Shown here in pieces: positions 8,377 to 16,691 of a DNA stretch of 64,000 bases. Position 1 is the first letter of the stretch. The number at the start of each line of letters is the position of its first letter. The notes below the pieces were generated by a model. It was not told where the DNA came from, made no database searches, and saw only the letters and a list, made by a program, of their open reading frames with translations. The DNA comes from Taishania sp037189645 (GTDB lineage: Bacteria > Bacteroidota > Bacteroidia > Flavobacteriales_D > Crocinitomicaceae): assembly GCA_037189645.1 (NCBI GenBank), contig JBBCIY010000002.1, positions 62,001 through 126,000 of the forward strand. The letters are read 5' to 3'. A program made the position numbers and the translations under genes.

Positions 8377-8407
8377 TTGTCACAAATAATGACAAAATTT
8401 GTTACAA
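8377..8407. promoter_or_regulatory. Operator of the pair-2 type (TTGTnACAAA palindrome)
   Basis: Left half TTGTCACAAA (8377-8386) and right half TTTGTTACAA (8398-8407) are separated by 11 bases. The right half is identical to that of the operator at 23989-24019, the left differs by one base, and the 31-bp total length is the same. A second overlapping palindrome TTTTGTCA/TGACAAAA lies at 8375-8397. The pair-2 antitoxin may therefore bind in front of pair 1. Confidence 0.6.
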
Positions 8408-8580
8408 AATAGGAGAAATTATAGGCGATAGAACAACATTAGGTATTTATACCTAAACGACTAGGCATAAATACCTGATTTTAATCCATCGGAGGTGTCA
8501 TATGTTAAAATTTAGTAGCATTGTGCTACTATAATTATAGAAAATCAAGCAATAGAAATAATTAAAACCAGACAAACATT

Positions 8581-8613
8581 TTTGTCCCAAATTTTTACTA
8601 TATTTGGGACAAA
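8581..8613 (+). promoter_or_regulatory. Operator 1b and promoter of AbiE-like pair 1
   Basis: The TTTGTCCCAA/TTGGGACAAA palindrome with 13-base spacer overlaps a TATATTTG (8599-8606) that fits the Bacteroidota -7 consensus. The ATG at 8633 follows 20 bases later. Bound repressor would cover the promoter. This also shows that translation cannot begin at the in-frame TTG at 8582, which lies inside the operator. Confidence 0.75.
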
Positions 8614-8632
8614 TAAAGTTATAGTTAACAGT

Positions 8633-9232
8633 ATGCAATCTATTCACCGTCAAATAGAAGATAAAATATCAAGCTTAAAAAAAGGAAGTATTCTTTTTAC
8701 GGTAGATTTTATTGATTTTGGAACAGCTGAAAATGTAAAGAAAGTTCTGTTACGCTTAGAAAAAAAGCAAATACTGGTTCGGTTAGCTCACGGAATCTAT
8801 TTGTATCCGAAAGTTGATAAAGAACTGGGTATTTTATTTCCCTCTACTGAACATATCGCTGAAGCAATTGCAAAAAGAGATCGGATAAGAATTATACCAA
8901 CAGGAGTTTTCGCACTTCAGCAACTGGGAATTTCTACACAGATACCAATGAATCTGGTTTATTTGACAGATGGAGCTCCTCGAAAAATTAAAGTAGGAAA
9001 ACGAAGTATTACATTTAAAAAAACGGCTCCAAAAAATTTAGCAATTAAAAATAGAATACTGAGCAATGTTGTTCAGGGACTAAAAGAACTAAGACTAAAT
9101 AATATTGACGATAGTGTACGTGAAAAAATAAAACAGGCATTAAACAAAATTCCTGCTGAAACAGTGAAAGAAGAAATTCTTAATACCTCGGAATGGGTGC
9201 GTAATGAGGTGTTGAAAATACAAAATGAGTAG
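8633..9232 (+). CDS. AbiEi-like antitoxin / transcriptional regulator (DUF6088), pair 1
   Basis: A 199-residue protein: an N-terminal winged-helix region (FTVDFIDFGTAENVKKVLLRLEKKQILVRLAHGIY) followed by a conserved IPTGVFALQQLGIST core and a basic GKRSITFKKTAPKNL segment. This is the DUF6088/AbiEi architecture, in which the N-terminus represses the operon and the C-terminus neutralises the toxin. The start was set at ATG 8633 because the upstream in-frame TTG lies in the operator and the paralogue at 24030 starts at the same place. The toxin gene follows after six bases. Confidence 0.85.
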   Translation: MQSIHRQIEDKISSLKKGSILFTVDFIDFGTAENVKKVLLRLEKKQILVRLAHGIYLYPKVDKELGILFPSTEHIAEAIAKRDRIRIIPTGVFALQQLGISTQIPMNLVYLTDGAPRKIKVGKRSITFKKTAPKNLAIKNRILSNVVQGLKELRLNNIDDSVREKIKQALNKIPAETVKEEILNTSEWVRNEVLKIQNE

Positions 9233-9238
9233 CAAGAG

Positions 9239-10243
9239 ATGAACGAGTGGTTGAAATTATCGAAGCAGAGAAGAATCGAAATATTGGGGCAAGTCAATAA
9301 TCAATTGGGGCTACCTGTACACGCCGTTGAAAAAGATTGGTGGGTAACAATGGTTTTGAAAGCAATATTCTCTTCAAAATATGCTGAATATTTTATTTTT
9401 AAAGGCGGTACATCTTTGAGCAAAGCATATCATTTGATTGATCGGTTCTCGGAAGATATCGATTTAGCTATTGATAGAACTTTTCTTGGGTTCGAGGGAG
9501 AATTAACAAAAAACCAAATAAAAAAACTTAGAAAAACTTCAGGAACATTTATTGTGACGGAATTATTCAATGAGTTAAAAAAACAACTACAACAGCTAGG
9601 TATTCCTGATAATGAATATAAGCTGATAACAGATAATGAAATTGACGATACAAGTGATCCTCATACAATCGAATTACAATACCATTCGATTGTAGAATCT
9701 GAAGACAACTATCTCCCCCAAAGAGTTCTGATAGAAATTGGTTCTCGTTCATTAATCGAGCCGTACGAATCGAAACAAATTGAATCCATTATCGGAAGTG
9801 TTTTTCCGACACAGAAATTTTCTGTCACACCATTTGAAGTTGCTGTAGTTATTCCTACGAGAACATTTCTGGAAAAGATATTTCTTCTTCACGAAGAATT
9901 TTCAAAACCAAAAGATAGAATCAGATATCTGAGAATGACTAGACATCTCTACGATTTAGAACGATTAATGGACCATTCCTTTGGAAAAGAAGCGTTAGCA
10001 GACAAAAAGTTATTTCAGACAATCGTTGAACACAGAAAGAAATACACACCATTAAGAGGTATTTCTTATGATTTGCATACACCACAAACATTGAACTTCA
10101 TTCCTCCTCAAGAAGTTATTGCTCTTTGGGAACAAGATTATAAAACAATGCGAGAGAATATGTTTTATGGGAAATCTTTAGAATTTGAAGAATTAATAGA
10201 CCGAATAGAAGAACTTGAAAAAAGATTAAAAAAGTATAGTTAA
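9239..10243 (+). CDS. AbiEii-like nucleotidyltransferase toxin, pair 1
   Basis: A 334-residue protein of the AbiEii family. The nucleotidyltransferase signature is clear: FKGGTSLSKAY (G56-S59), then RFSEDIDLAID with metal-binding D73 and D75. The later EKDWWV and RTFLEKIFLLHEEF blocks are also family features. Such toxins transfer nucleotides to host RNA and arrest growth; in AbiE they give phage resistance as a type IV toxin-antitoxin. It is co-transcribed with the antitoxin at 8633. Confidence 0.88.
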   Translation: MNEWLKLSKQRRIEILGQVNNQLGLPVHAVEKDWWVTMVLKAIFSSKYAEYFIFKGGTSLSKAYHLIDRFSEDIDLAIDRTFLGFEGELTKNQIKKLRKTSGTFIVTELFNELKKQLQQLGIPDNEYKLITDNEIDDTSDPHTIELQYHSIVESEDNYLPQRVLIEIGSRSLIEPYESKQIESIIGSVFPTQKFSVTPFEVAVVIPTRTFLEKIFLLHEEFSKPKDRIRYLRMTRHLYDLERLMDHSFGKEALADKKLFQTIVEHRKKYTPLRGISYDLHTPQTLNFIPPQEVIALWEQDYKTMRENMFYGKSLEFEELIDRIEELEKRLKKYS

Positions 10244-10282
10244 ATAGACTTACGGAAACCCGTAAAAAACAACTGTTTGAAT

Positions 10283-10301
10283 AATTTAACTTTGTTAAAT
10301 T
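10283..10301 (+). promoter_or_regulatory. Promoter/operator of the nine-gene defence operon
   Basis: AATTTAAC and GTTAAATT (10283-10290, 10294-10301) form an 8-bp inverted repeat around TTT. A -7-like TAACTTTG (10287-10294) lies within it, 27 bases before the first ATG. No further good promoter is visible until 21494, so the following genes are probably one transcript. The spacing to a -33 TTTG is not ideal, so the promoter call is tentative. Confidence 0.5.
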
Positions 10302-10323
10302 ATAAACATTTAATATTAAAAAT

Positions 10324-10611
10324 ATGAACCAAGAAATTATTGACGCAATCGAAAATCAGAATGTAATAGAATTTTATTACGAAGGAGAATTAAGAGTGGT
10401 TGAACCTCATTGTTACGGTGAGACTACGGCTGGTAATGAAGGATTACGAGCTTATCAAATTGATGGATATTCTTCATCCGGCAAAATGGGATGGAAAATG
10501 TATGATTTAAGCAAAGCTGATGATATCGTAGTTAAAGAAGACACATTTGAAGTTAGAAGCGGGTACAAAAGAGGAGATAAAGGAATGTCTGAAATTTATG
10601 CCGAAATCTAA
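10324..10611 (+). CDS. Short WYL-like domain protein
   Basis: A 95-residue protein. IIDAIENQNVIEFYYEGELRVVEPHCYG followed by LRAYQIDGYSSS and W-x-MYDLSKADDI matches the pattern of WYL domains, which sense nucleic-acid or nucleotide ligands and often regulate defence systems. Here the domain stands alone without a DNA-binding helix-turn-helix. It is the first gene of a tight operon, with two bases to the next gene. It may be a regulator or a ligand-sensing subunit. Confidence 0.6.
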   Translation: MNQEIIDAIENQNVIEFYYEGELRVVEPHCYGETTAGNEGLRAYQIDGYSSSGKMGWKMYDLSKADDIVVKEDTFEVRSGYKRGDKGMSEIYAEI

Positions 10612-10613
10612 TT

Positions 10614-10832
10614 ATGGAACGATATAGAAACTCAGGAGGAGATTCGGGAGCATCTGCTTTTGAAATAGGCTCTGATTATATTATTGTGAAATTTTCAGGA
10701 ACTGTTCGAACCTATTGTTATAGTTATAGAAAAGCTGGACAAAATCACGTAGAAACTATGAAAAGACTCGCTCAAAGTGGTAGTGGTTTGAATAGTTACA
10801 TCAACCGATATGTGAAAAATTTATACGATTAA
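10614..10832 (+). CDS. KTSC-domain small protein
   Basis: A 72-residue protein with the KTSC pattern: IIVKFSGTVRTYCYSY, then MKRLAQSGSGLNSYINRYV. KTSC domains are short modules found next to nucleases, helicases and toxins; their biochemical role is not settled. The gene lies two bases from both neighbours, so it is part of the defence operon. Confidence 0.65.
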   Translation: MERYRNSGGDSGASAFEIGSDYIIVKFSGTVRTYCYSYRKAGQNHVETMKRLAQSGSGLNSYINRYVKNLYD

Positions 10833-10834
10833 TT

Positions 10835-13315
10835 ATGACTACAACCGAATTCAGAAAAAAGCTGATAGAATTAGCATTATCTGAAAAAGAAGAAAGCAAA
10901 ATCGCGAAAGTTTTAGCTTACTACTATCCAAGTTTAGATTTGAGTAGCAGAGAGTCTTTATTCGAAAGTTTAACGAGGCTCTTTAAATTATCTAATAATC
11001 AAACATTTGATTTTAACACGTTATCCGAAGAAATGCAAATTGACGATAATATTTTTGATACAGATTCTTACAGAAGAAAAGACTTTAGAATCAAAAATAT
11101 TGAGATCTCCAGTTTAAGAGGTATTCCGGAAAAAGATGAAGATGGTATCCCCTTTGGTCTTAATTTGGTTGATGACGGAGGTATAAATAATGCTGTGATT
11201 TTAGCAAATAATGGAACAGGAAAATCTTCAATTTTTGCAGGCCTTGAAATGATTTACGCACAGGAAATTGGAGAGAAAAATCTTAGAACTGAATCATATT
11301 GGGATTTAAAAAGAGAAAACTATAATAATTATATTGATAGATTTACTTCCTCATCTTCAACTCACTGTAAAATCGATACTGTATCTGGTGAATATGATCT
11401 CGATAACATTGTTTTTATAAATGAAGATTTAAGAAAAGTTTTTAATCCTAAAAACTTTTTCATTAGCGATTTTGATATCTATGAAAATGGTAAAGTAAGG
11501 TTTACAGGAGATAATAAAGATGCTAATTCATTACATAGTATTGTTGCAAGATCTTTGGGTTTAGAAGAATTTCTTCAATTACAAAATTTACTTTTGCTAA
11601 TCCCAGGATATAGAAGATCAAAAGAATCTAGCAGGAGGAATTCTACAGAAAGGCTACTTAATGAACAGAAAGATATTCTTATAAATACAAATACGCAGAT
11701 TCAGGCAAAACAAAATGAAGTTGAGGGGATAAAAAAAGTAACAACTGATAATACTTCGAAAAGAGAATTAGATAAAGCAGGACAAATAGAATCATTAAAA
11801 TCTCTTCTTAATAAAGATTTTAAAATTCACTTGTCTTCTGAAAAGTCTTTAACTGAAAACATATCTATTTTTAATTCTTTATATCAAGATTTTTTAAGTA
11901 AAGTTAAAGACAAAAGAAGTTTTGTAGAAAGGGATTTTTTAGAAGCAGGTAAAGAAATTTTACACGATTTTGATAATTGCCCCTTTTGTATGGATTCAAA
12001 TAAATCCATAGAAGAAATACAGAAAAATGTTGAACTAAGATTGGAAGAACTTAAAGAAATTCAAAAAATAGATAAAGAAATAAAAGAAGCGTACAGGGAT
12101 TTGAGCGCAAATTTATGGCAACTATCAAAAGAATTTAATAGACTATATGAATTAATCACTATCGAAAGAACAGAGTTACTTCCTTTTATCGATTTACGTA
12201 GTATAAATGAAAAAGAAGGAGTTCTTTATATTCAATTATCACCATTAACAAATGACATAGAGTTAAGCGACCATATTTATTCATTAACCCAAAAAACTAT
12301 TCCGAACGAGAAAGATTATTTGACACTATATAACCTAATAGAAAATAATCCGGCTTTATTTAAAGAGAGGTTTGTAAATATAATAGATACAGTTAGCTCA
12401 CTTTCTTTAGAAAGGAAAGAAAGTATAGAAAACGCTATTAGTCATATCAATAATCAGGAAACCACAATTTCTGTAGAACAACAAATAAAGATTTTAAATG
12501 ACGAAATAGAAAAATTTAAAATTCAAATTCCTCATATAGAAAAACAAATTTCTGAACTCGAAAAACAACTCCTTGAAGCAAGCAAAGATGCGGATTTGGT
12601 TGATAGAATAAAACGAGAAGTTGGCGAATACAATTTGAGGTATGGGATTGAAATAAATAATATCGTAAGTCAAGTTTTTGAACCAATAAGGGATGTTGTT
12701 GAATCAATTATGAAAGATTATTTTGAAAGTGATCCTCAAAATGAATTTAGAATTCATATAAAAAGCAACTCAGTTGAAATTGATGGGGTTGAAATTGAAG
12801 ACAAATATATAGTAGCTGAAATAATTAATAAACATTCCGGTAAAATAACCACACCAGACCAGTATTTCAATACATTCAGATATAAGTTATTCTGTTTAAT
12901 GGTCAGCTTGAGTATTGCATTAGCTACAAGAAAAAAATATCAAGTTAATCTACCTTTAGTAATTGATGATATTTTCTTTGCCAGTGATTTTGCCAGTAAA
13001 AACTCTTTTTCTGATTTTCTTCATAAAGTAATTGAGATATTTTACAGACATACTCCTGAACTTCCCTTACAATTTATCTTATTTACGCACGATGATATAA
13101 TCTTCAGAAGTTCAATGGATGCAATTGAAAAAAGCGTAGAGGTTTCTGATGGCATCCTTCTTTGTGAAGAAAACAAATCTTCATTGGTAAGTAAAACCTT
13201 AGTAGGTAGATTTTTCGATCCTGAAGATAAAGATAACCAAATATCCCATTTTGAAGATGGTCGAAGCTATTGGGAGTTACTTTATAAAATCCCTAAACTA
13301 ATACCCCAATTCTAA
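10835..13315 (+). CDS. SMC/Rad50-like ATPase with zinc-hook motif
   Basis: An 826-residue ABC-type ATPase. A ~90-residue N-terminal extension precedes Walker A NNGTGKSS at about 125-132. Long coiled-coil stretches surround a CPFC zinc-hook-like motif near residues 382-385. Walker B LPLVIDDIFF lies near 707 and an H-loop-like FILFTHDD near 750. This is the layout of Rad50/AAA_13/RloC-type proteins, which dimerise through the hook. No C-terminal nuclease domain is evident, so a partner probably provides the effector. The membrane protein downstream and the nuclease at 14328 are candidates. Confidence 0.75.
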   Translation: MTTTEFRKKLIELALSEKEESKIAKVLAYYYPSLDLSSRESLFESLTRLFKLSNNQTFDFNTLSEEMQIDDNIFDTDSYRRKDFRIKNIEISSLRGIPEKDEDGIPFGLNLVDDGGINNAVILANNGTGKSSIFAGLEMIYAQEIGEKNLRTESYWDLKRENYNNYIDRFTSSSSTHCKIDTVSGEYDLDNIVFINEDLRKVFNPKNFFISDFDIYENGKVRFTGDNKDANSLHSIVARSLGLEEFLQLQNLLLLIPGYRRSKESSRRNSTERLLNEQKDILINTNTQIQAKQNEVEGIKKVTTDNTSKRELDKAGQIESLKSLLNKDFKIHLSSEKSLTENISIFNSLYQDFLSKVKDKRSFVERDFLEAGKEILHDFDNCPFCMDSNKSIEEIQKNVELRLEELKEIQKIDKEIKEAYRDLSANLWQLSKEFNRLYELITIERTELLPFIDLRSINEKEGVLYIQLSPLTNDIELSDHIYSLTQKTIPNEKDYLTLYNLIENNPALFKERFVNIIDTVSSLSLERKESIENAISHINNQETTISVEQQIKILNDEIEKFKIQIPHIEKQISELEKQLLEASKDADLVDRIKREVGEYNLRYGIEINNIVSQVFEPIRDVVESIMKDYFESDPQNEFRIHIKSNSVEIDGVEIEDKYIVAEIINKHSGKITTPDQYFNTFRYKLFCLMVSLSIALATRKKYQVNLPLVIDDIFFASDFASKNSFSDFLHKVIEIFYRHTPELPLQFILFTHDDIIFRSSMDAIEKSVEVSDGILLCEENKSSLVSKTLVGRFFDPEDKDNQISHFEDGRSYWELLYKIPKLIPQF

Positions 13316-13327
13316 TATCTAAAAGAG

Positions 13328-14362
13328 ATGAAGCACAGTTCTACAAAAATATTGCTTTGGCTAACACCAATTTTTTTCATAATTATTACAATTCTGTTCT
13401 ATTGTCATTGGAAAAGTATTAATAAGAATATTACTGAAATTAAAGAACAAAATAAGGGATACTATGAGAAGTTAGCAGAAAAGAAAAATTACGGTCCATT
13501 TCAGATTGACTATAAATCATTGAATAAAAAGCAAGTGGTAATTGATCCAGTTGAAATAGAAAAGATCAATAATCACATTAAAGTACTAACGGAAGAAGTA
13601 CAAAAAGAAACGAATAGAGCTGAAAGTATTATTGATAAGGACTTAGATCGTCTTAATCTCTATATGGCTGTTGGTATAGGTTTTATGACTTTATTAGGAA
13701 TTTTTGCTCCAATTCTAATAAATATTTTAAGTGTACAAGATTTACGGGAAAAACAACAGCAAATACAAGAGGAGTTTGGAGAGTTGAAGAAGAAAGATAT
13801 TGATAAAGCAATCAAAAATGCAGAAAAAGCTATATCTGAATCTACCACAGCGATTGAGAAAACAAAAAATTTGGATAGTTTATCACAAAAAATTGATGAT
13901 GTCGAAAAGAAGGCTAAAGAAAATCTTCCCGATGTATGTAATCTCATTCTGCAGAACGCAATATTCAGGTTTTTTAACGTAAGTTCTTTCATTTTGACAG
14001 AGGCACATAGAAAAGGGAATTACAATGAGTTTATCAATATTTTAGAAGCTATTAAGGGAGGCTTTGAGAAATGTAAAAACGAAAAAGAACATAATATTGA
14101 CAATAACAATAGTTTCAAGTTTATAATAGCAGACTTTATTATTCATTTAAATTCTGAACGCTTTAAGGTACATCCTGTTTTTAGTGAAAGAGAAGATTAT
14201 AATGTCTTTGACGTTTTAATTCAAGAACTGTTAAAATTGCAGAATTCAAAAGATGAAGATAAAGAGGGTAATTATATAAATGTTATAAGGCAAATTCAAG
14301 AAGTGGTTAATCAATTTAATAGTAAAAATGCTAAGAATCAACCAACAGCTCAAACGAGTTGA
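13328..14362 (+). CDS. Membrane-anchored coiled-coil protein of unknown function
   Basis: A 344-residue protein I do not recognise. An N-terminal membrane helix lies at about residues 8-26, a second (LYMAVGIGFMTLLGIFAPILINIL) at about 112-135. A coiled coil rich in Lys/Glu follows (about 140-200), then a mostly helical C-terminal domain. Between the helices lies a ~85-residue segment with coiled-coil character. It follows the zinc-hook ATPase by 12 bases and overlaps the nuclease gene by 35 bases, so it is embedded in the defence operon. A membrane-effector role is a guess. Confidence 0.6.
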   Translation: MKHSSTKILLWLTPIFFIIITILFYCHWKSINKNITEIKEQNKGYYEKLAEKKNYGPFQIDYKSLNKKQVVIDPVEIEKINNHIKVLTEEVQKETNRAESIIDKDLDRLNLYMAVGIGFMTLLGIFAPILINILSVQDLREKQQQIQEEFGELKKKDIDKAIKNAEKAISESTTAIEKTKNLDSLSQKIDDVEKKAKENLPDVCNLILQNAIFRFFNVSSFILTEAHRKGNYNEFINILEAIKGGFEKCKNEKEHNIDNNNSFKFIIADFIIHLNSERFKVHPVFSEREDYNVFDVLIQELLKLQNSKDEDKEGNYINVIRQIQEVVNQFNSKNAKNQPTAQTS

Positions 14363-15353
14363 AATAAAAGAATTCGAAATCGAAAACCAAATCGTTTTCA
14401 ACTATTTTGACAATCTTCCTGCTTCAGAAAGAGATGAAAAACTACTCCGAGCTATTTACATCGGGGTATTGGCATTAATGGAAGACCGGATCTCTGCATT
14501 TCTTTCCAAAACCAGTAACGAACTGGGTACAGAACTCGAAAGTCTGAAAATGATTTTCGAAATGAAGAAAGAACTCTTTTATAAATCTACTATCAAGGGG
14601 GTATTGGCAGAAGATGAAATAGCCGAGTTTTTGAATAATTATTTTCAAGAGAAAAGATTGAAAGATCGAGCTTTTTTAACCGGAAATATAGCAGGAAGTA
14701 TTCCTAAAAATAAAACCGGAGATATCATTTGTGAAATTGACGGCAACTCAAACCTTAGAATTGCAATTGAATGTAAGTTCGATAAAAGTATCCGAATGGG
14801 AGAAATCGAAAATAAGGAGATTTTCACCCGAAAAACGGATACGGCTTGGAGTCAATTAATAGAAGCTCAGGCAAACCGTGAAGGCAAAGTAAGCTTAATC
14901 GTTTTTGATATTTCATTAGTTGATAATTCTATACTCAGAAATTTTGAAAATGTAGGGTATATTCCCGGAATTGGTTTTGTTGCCATCATCAATTCCCAAA
15001 AAGGAGACTATTCCAATTTAGCAATTGCCTATATGCTGGCAAGAGATATAGCTTTAAACGCTAAAGAAGTTGAATTGGATAAAGACTTATTAGCAATGTT
15101 TGTAAATCGAATCATTAAAGATATTAATGAAATTACAACAATAAAAAACTTAGTTCAAAATAACATTGATAATAATAAAGCAATACTTAAACAGCTGGAA
15201 AAATCCATTCTTCTTATGGAGTTTAATCAACAGTACCTGAAAAAGTTTTTGGAGGACGGAACACTTACCAAAAGAGATTTGTTGGATTATTATTCAGGAG
15301 AAGAAGTAAAGGATAAATTTAAGTTGGTAGAGAAAGAGATAAATAATTTATAA
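14328..15353 (+). CDS. PD-(D/E)XK nuclease-like protein (RmuC/DUF2130-like)
   Basis: A 341-residue protein. After a helical N-terminal part, a conserved-type Glu in GVLAEDEIAEFL (about 92-102) is followed by GD132 in KTGDIICEID and by E148-x-K150 in RIAIECKFDK, the layout of a PD-(D/E)XK nuclease active site. A following block (WSQLIEAQANREGKVSLIVFD, later AYMLARDIAL) resembles the RmuC/DUF2130 group. The C-terminus is a coiled coil. It precedes the Wadjet-like genes by 18 bases and overlaps the membrane-protein gene, so it links the two halves of the operon. Standard Wadjet systems do not contain it. Confidence 0.65.
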   Translation: MLRINQQLKRVEIKEFEIENQIVFNYFDNLPASERDEKLLRAIYIGVLALMEDRISAFLSKTSNELGTELESLKMIFEMKKELFYKSTIKGVLAEDEIAEFLNNYFQEKRLKDRAFLTGNIAGSIPKNKTGDIICEIDGNSNLRIAIECKFDKSIRMGEIENKEIFTRKTDTAWSQLIEAQANREGKVSLIVFDISLVDNSILRNFENVGYIPGIGFVAIINSQKGDYSNLAIAYMLARDIALNAKEVELDKDLLAMFVNRIIKDINEITTIKNLVQNNIDNNKAILKQLEKSILLMEFNQQYLKKFLEDGTLTKRDLLDYYSGEEVKDKFKLVEKEINNL

Positions 15354-15371
15354 ACAAGCATATAGTAAAAA

Positions 15372-16691
15372 TTGAGTGAAAATACCAATCCAAACTTTGA
15401 CTTTGTTAAAATACTCAACGAAGACAAAACGTATAAGCTTCTTTTCCCGGAAAGAGAAGTGGGATTGGCTATTGTTCTAATTTTTGAGAAAATTGAAAAC
15501 AAAACCTTTGAAGATGGTAAATTCACCGAAAAAGATTTACACGAAGCATTTGAGCAGATTTATATAACCAAAGAGCGTTATCCTAAAGAAGTATACAGTG
15601 AGCAGATAATGAACCTACAGGAATACTTCTTGGATTATGACCAACAAACCCAAAAATACTATTTCAAAGATTATGCGTATAAGTTTTGTAAGCACGCAAA
15701 AGAAACTTTACAGGGAGCATTTAATCCAACTCGAATTCAGAAAATCTGTATTCATCTAACAAATACCTTAAGAAACTCGAATGACCTTAGATTTTGGTTA
15801 GAGGAAGAGTTCAAGAAATACGAACCCGATTTAAGAGAACAGATAGACTTTCTTGATCGCCAGATTTCTTTATCAATAGAAGACTTAAAGAAAGAAACCA
15901 ATCTGTTGAGTCAAAATTTTATTGATGTTTTAGTAGCAACAGAAGAACGTTTAACAAAATCACAATCTCACGTAAAAGAATTACGATCCGCTTATTCTGA
16001 AACCAAAACTATGAGAGGATTATTGGAACAGAAAGATAATTCTGATAATGAGATTAACGGTTTGATTTCTGAGGTACATTCTTTTATTAAATATATCAAT
16101 GACCGATTAAATTCAATTGATCGGAAATTAGACAGAATTCAGCCTAAAATTCGTCAGCTTTTTTCCACGTTAAATAAACCTGCCTTCAATTCAAAAATTG
16201 AAAAATTTATTTCCTTTCTTCTTAAGAATAGCGAACTGGATAATAAAAAAAATATTATTTTTCCTCAGGACATTCCCTGTCCAGTCATGCATATACCTAC
16301 ACCGAATTTTACCATAATTAGTAGAGATAAGGAACTGTTTCCACCTAAGCCCAAAGAAAGAAAACAGTATAAACAGAACGAAAGTGTTATCAGTGAAAAC
16401 AAGGAAAAAGTACTAGCAAAAATTAAGGAAATTGATACTATTCGAAAATGGGAGGATCTTATTCTATCTGAAATAGCATTAAGAGGTCAACTTAATTTAT
16501 CAGAAGTGTTTTTTAGAATTCTGAAAGAAGAAAACAGCAGTCAGATAGCAGTAACAGCCCTTTTTAATTTGATAAAATACACATACAATAATCCTGAGAA
16601 ATTACGGTTGGCAATAGAAAAATCATTAGAAACAAATGATGAATTTAAAAATGTATCACTATGGAAAATGTCGATAACAAAACTACAATAA
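15372..16691 (+). CDS. jetA: Wadjet-like JetA (kleisin subunit)
   Basis: A 439-residue, largely helical protein with N-terminal winged-helix-like segments and a central coiled region (residues ~140-260). Size, helical character and position as first of four overlapping genes match JetA, the MukF-like kleisin of the Wadjet (JetABCD) plasmid-defence complex. Translation appears to start at TTG 15372 (MSENTNPNFDF), as no ATG lies nearby. It overlaps the next gene by 31 bases. The assignment rests on operon order more than on motifs. Confidence 0.72.
   Translation: MSENTNPNFDFVKILNEDKTYKLLFPEREVGLAIVLIFEKIENKTFEDGKFTEKDLHEAFEQIYITKERYPKEVYSEQIMNLQEYFLDYDQQTQKYYFKDYAYKFCKHAKETLQGAFNPTRIQKICIHLTNTLRNSNDLRFWLEEEFKKYEPDLREQIDFLDRQISLSIEDLKKETNLLSQNFIDVLVATEERLTKSQSHVKELRSAYSETKTMRGLLEQKDNSDNEINGLISEVHSFIKYINDRLNSIDRKLDRIQPKIRQLFSTLNKPAFNSKIEKFISFLLKNSELDNKKNIIFPQDIPCPVMHIPTPNFTIISRDKELFPPKPKERKQYKQNESVISENKEKVLAKIKEIDTIRKWEDLILSEIALRGQLNLSEVFFRILKEENSSQIAVTALFNLIKYTYNNPEKLRLAIEKSLETNDEFKNVSLWKMSITKLQ

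Larger units (their letters stand above)
8167..8632. promoter_or_regulatory. Regulatory region with many inverted repeats upstream of AbiE-like pair 1
   Basis: This 466-bp stretch has no gene. Besides the three operator-like palindromes listed separately, it holds AGGTATTTAT/ATAAATACCT (arms 8441-8450 and 8467-8476) and a tight hairpin TAGTAGCA-TTG-TGCTACTA at 8513-8531. The density of perfect inverted repeats is unlike any other intergenic region here and suggests several DNA-binding regulators act on pair 1. Confidence 0.7.

Noticed and set aside
8582..8632. TTG-initiated N-terminal extension of the pair-1 antitoxin
   Set aside because: It lies within the palindromic operator and promoter; the paralogue starts at the position equivalent to ATG 8633.
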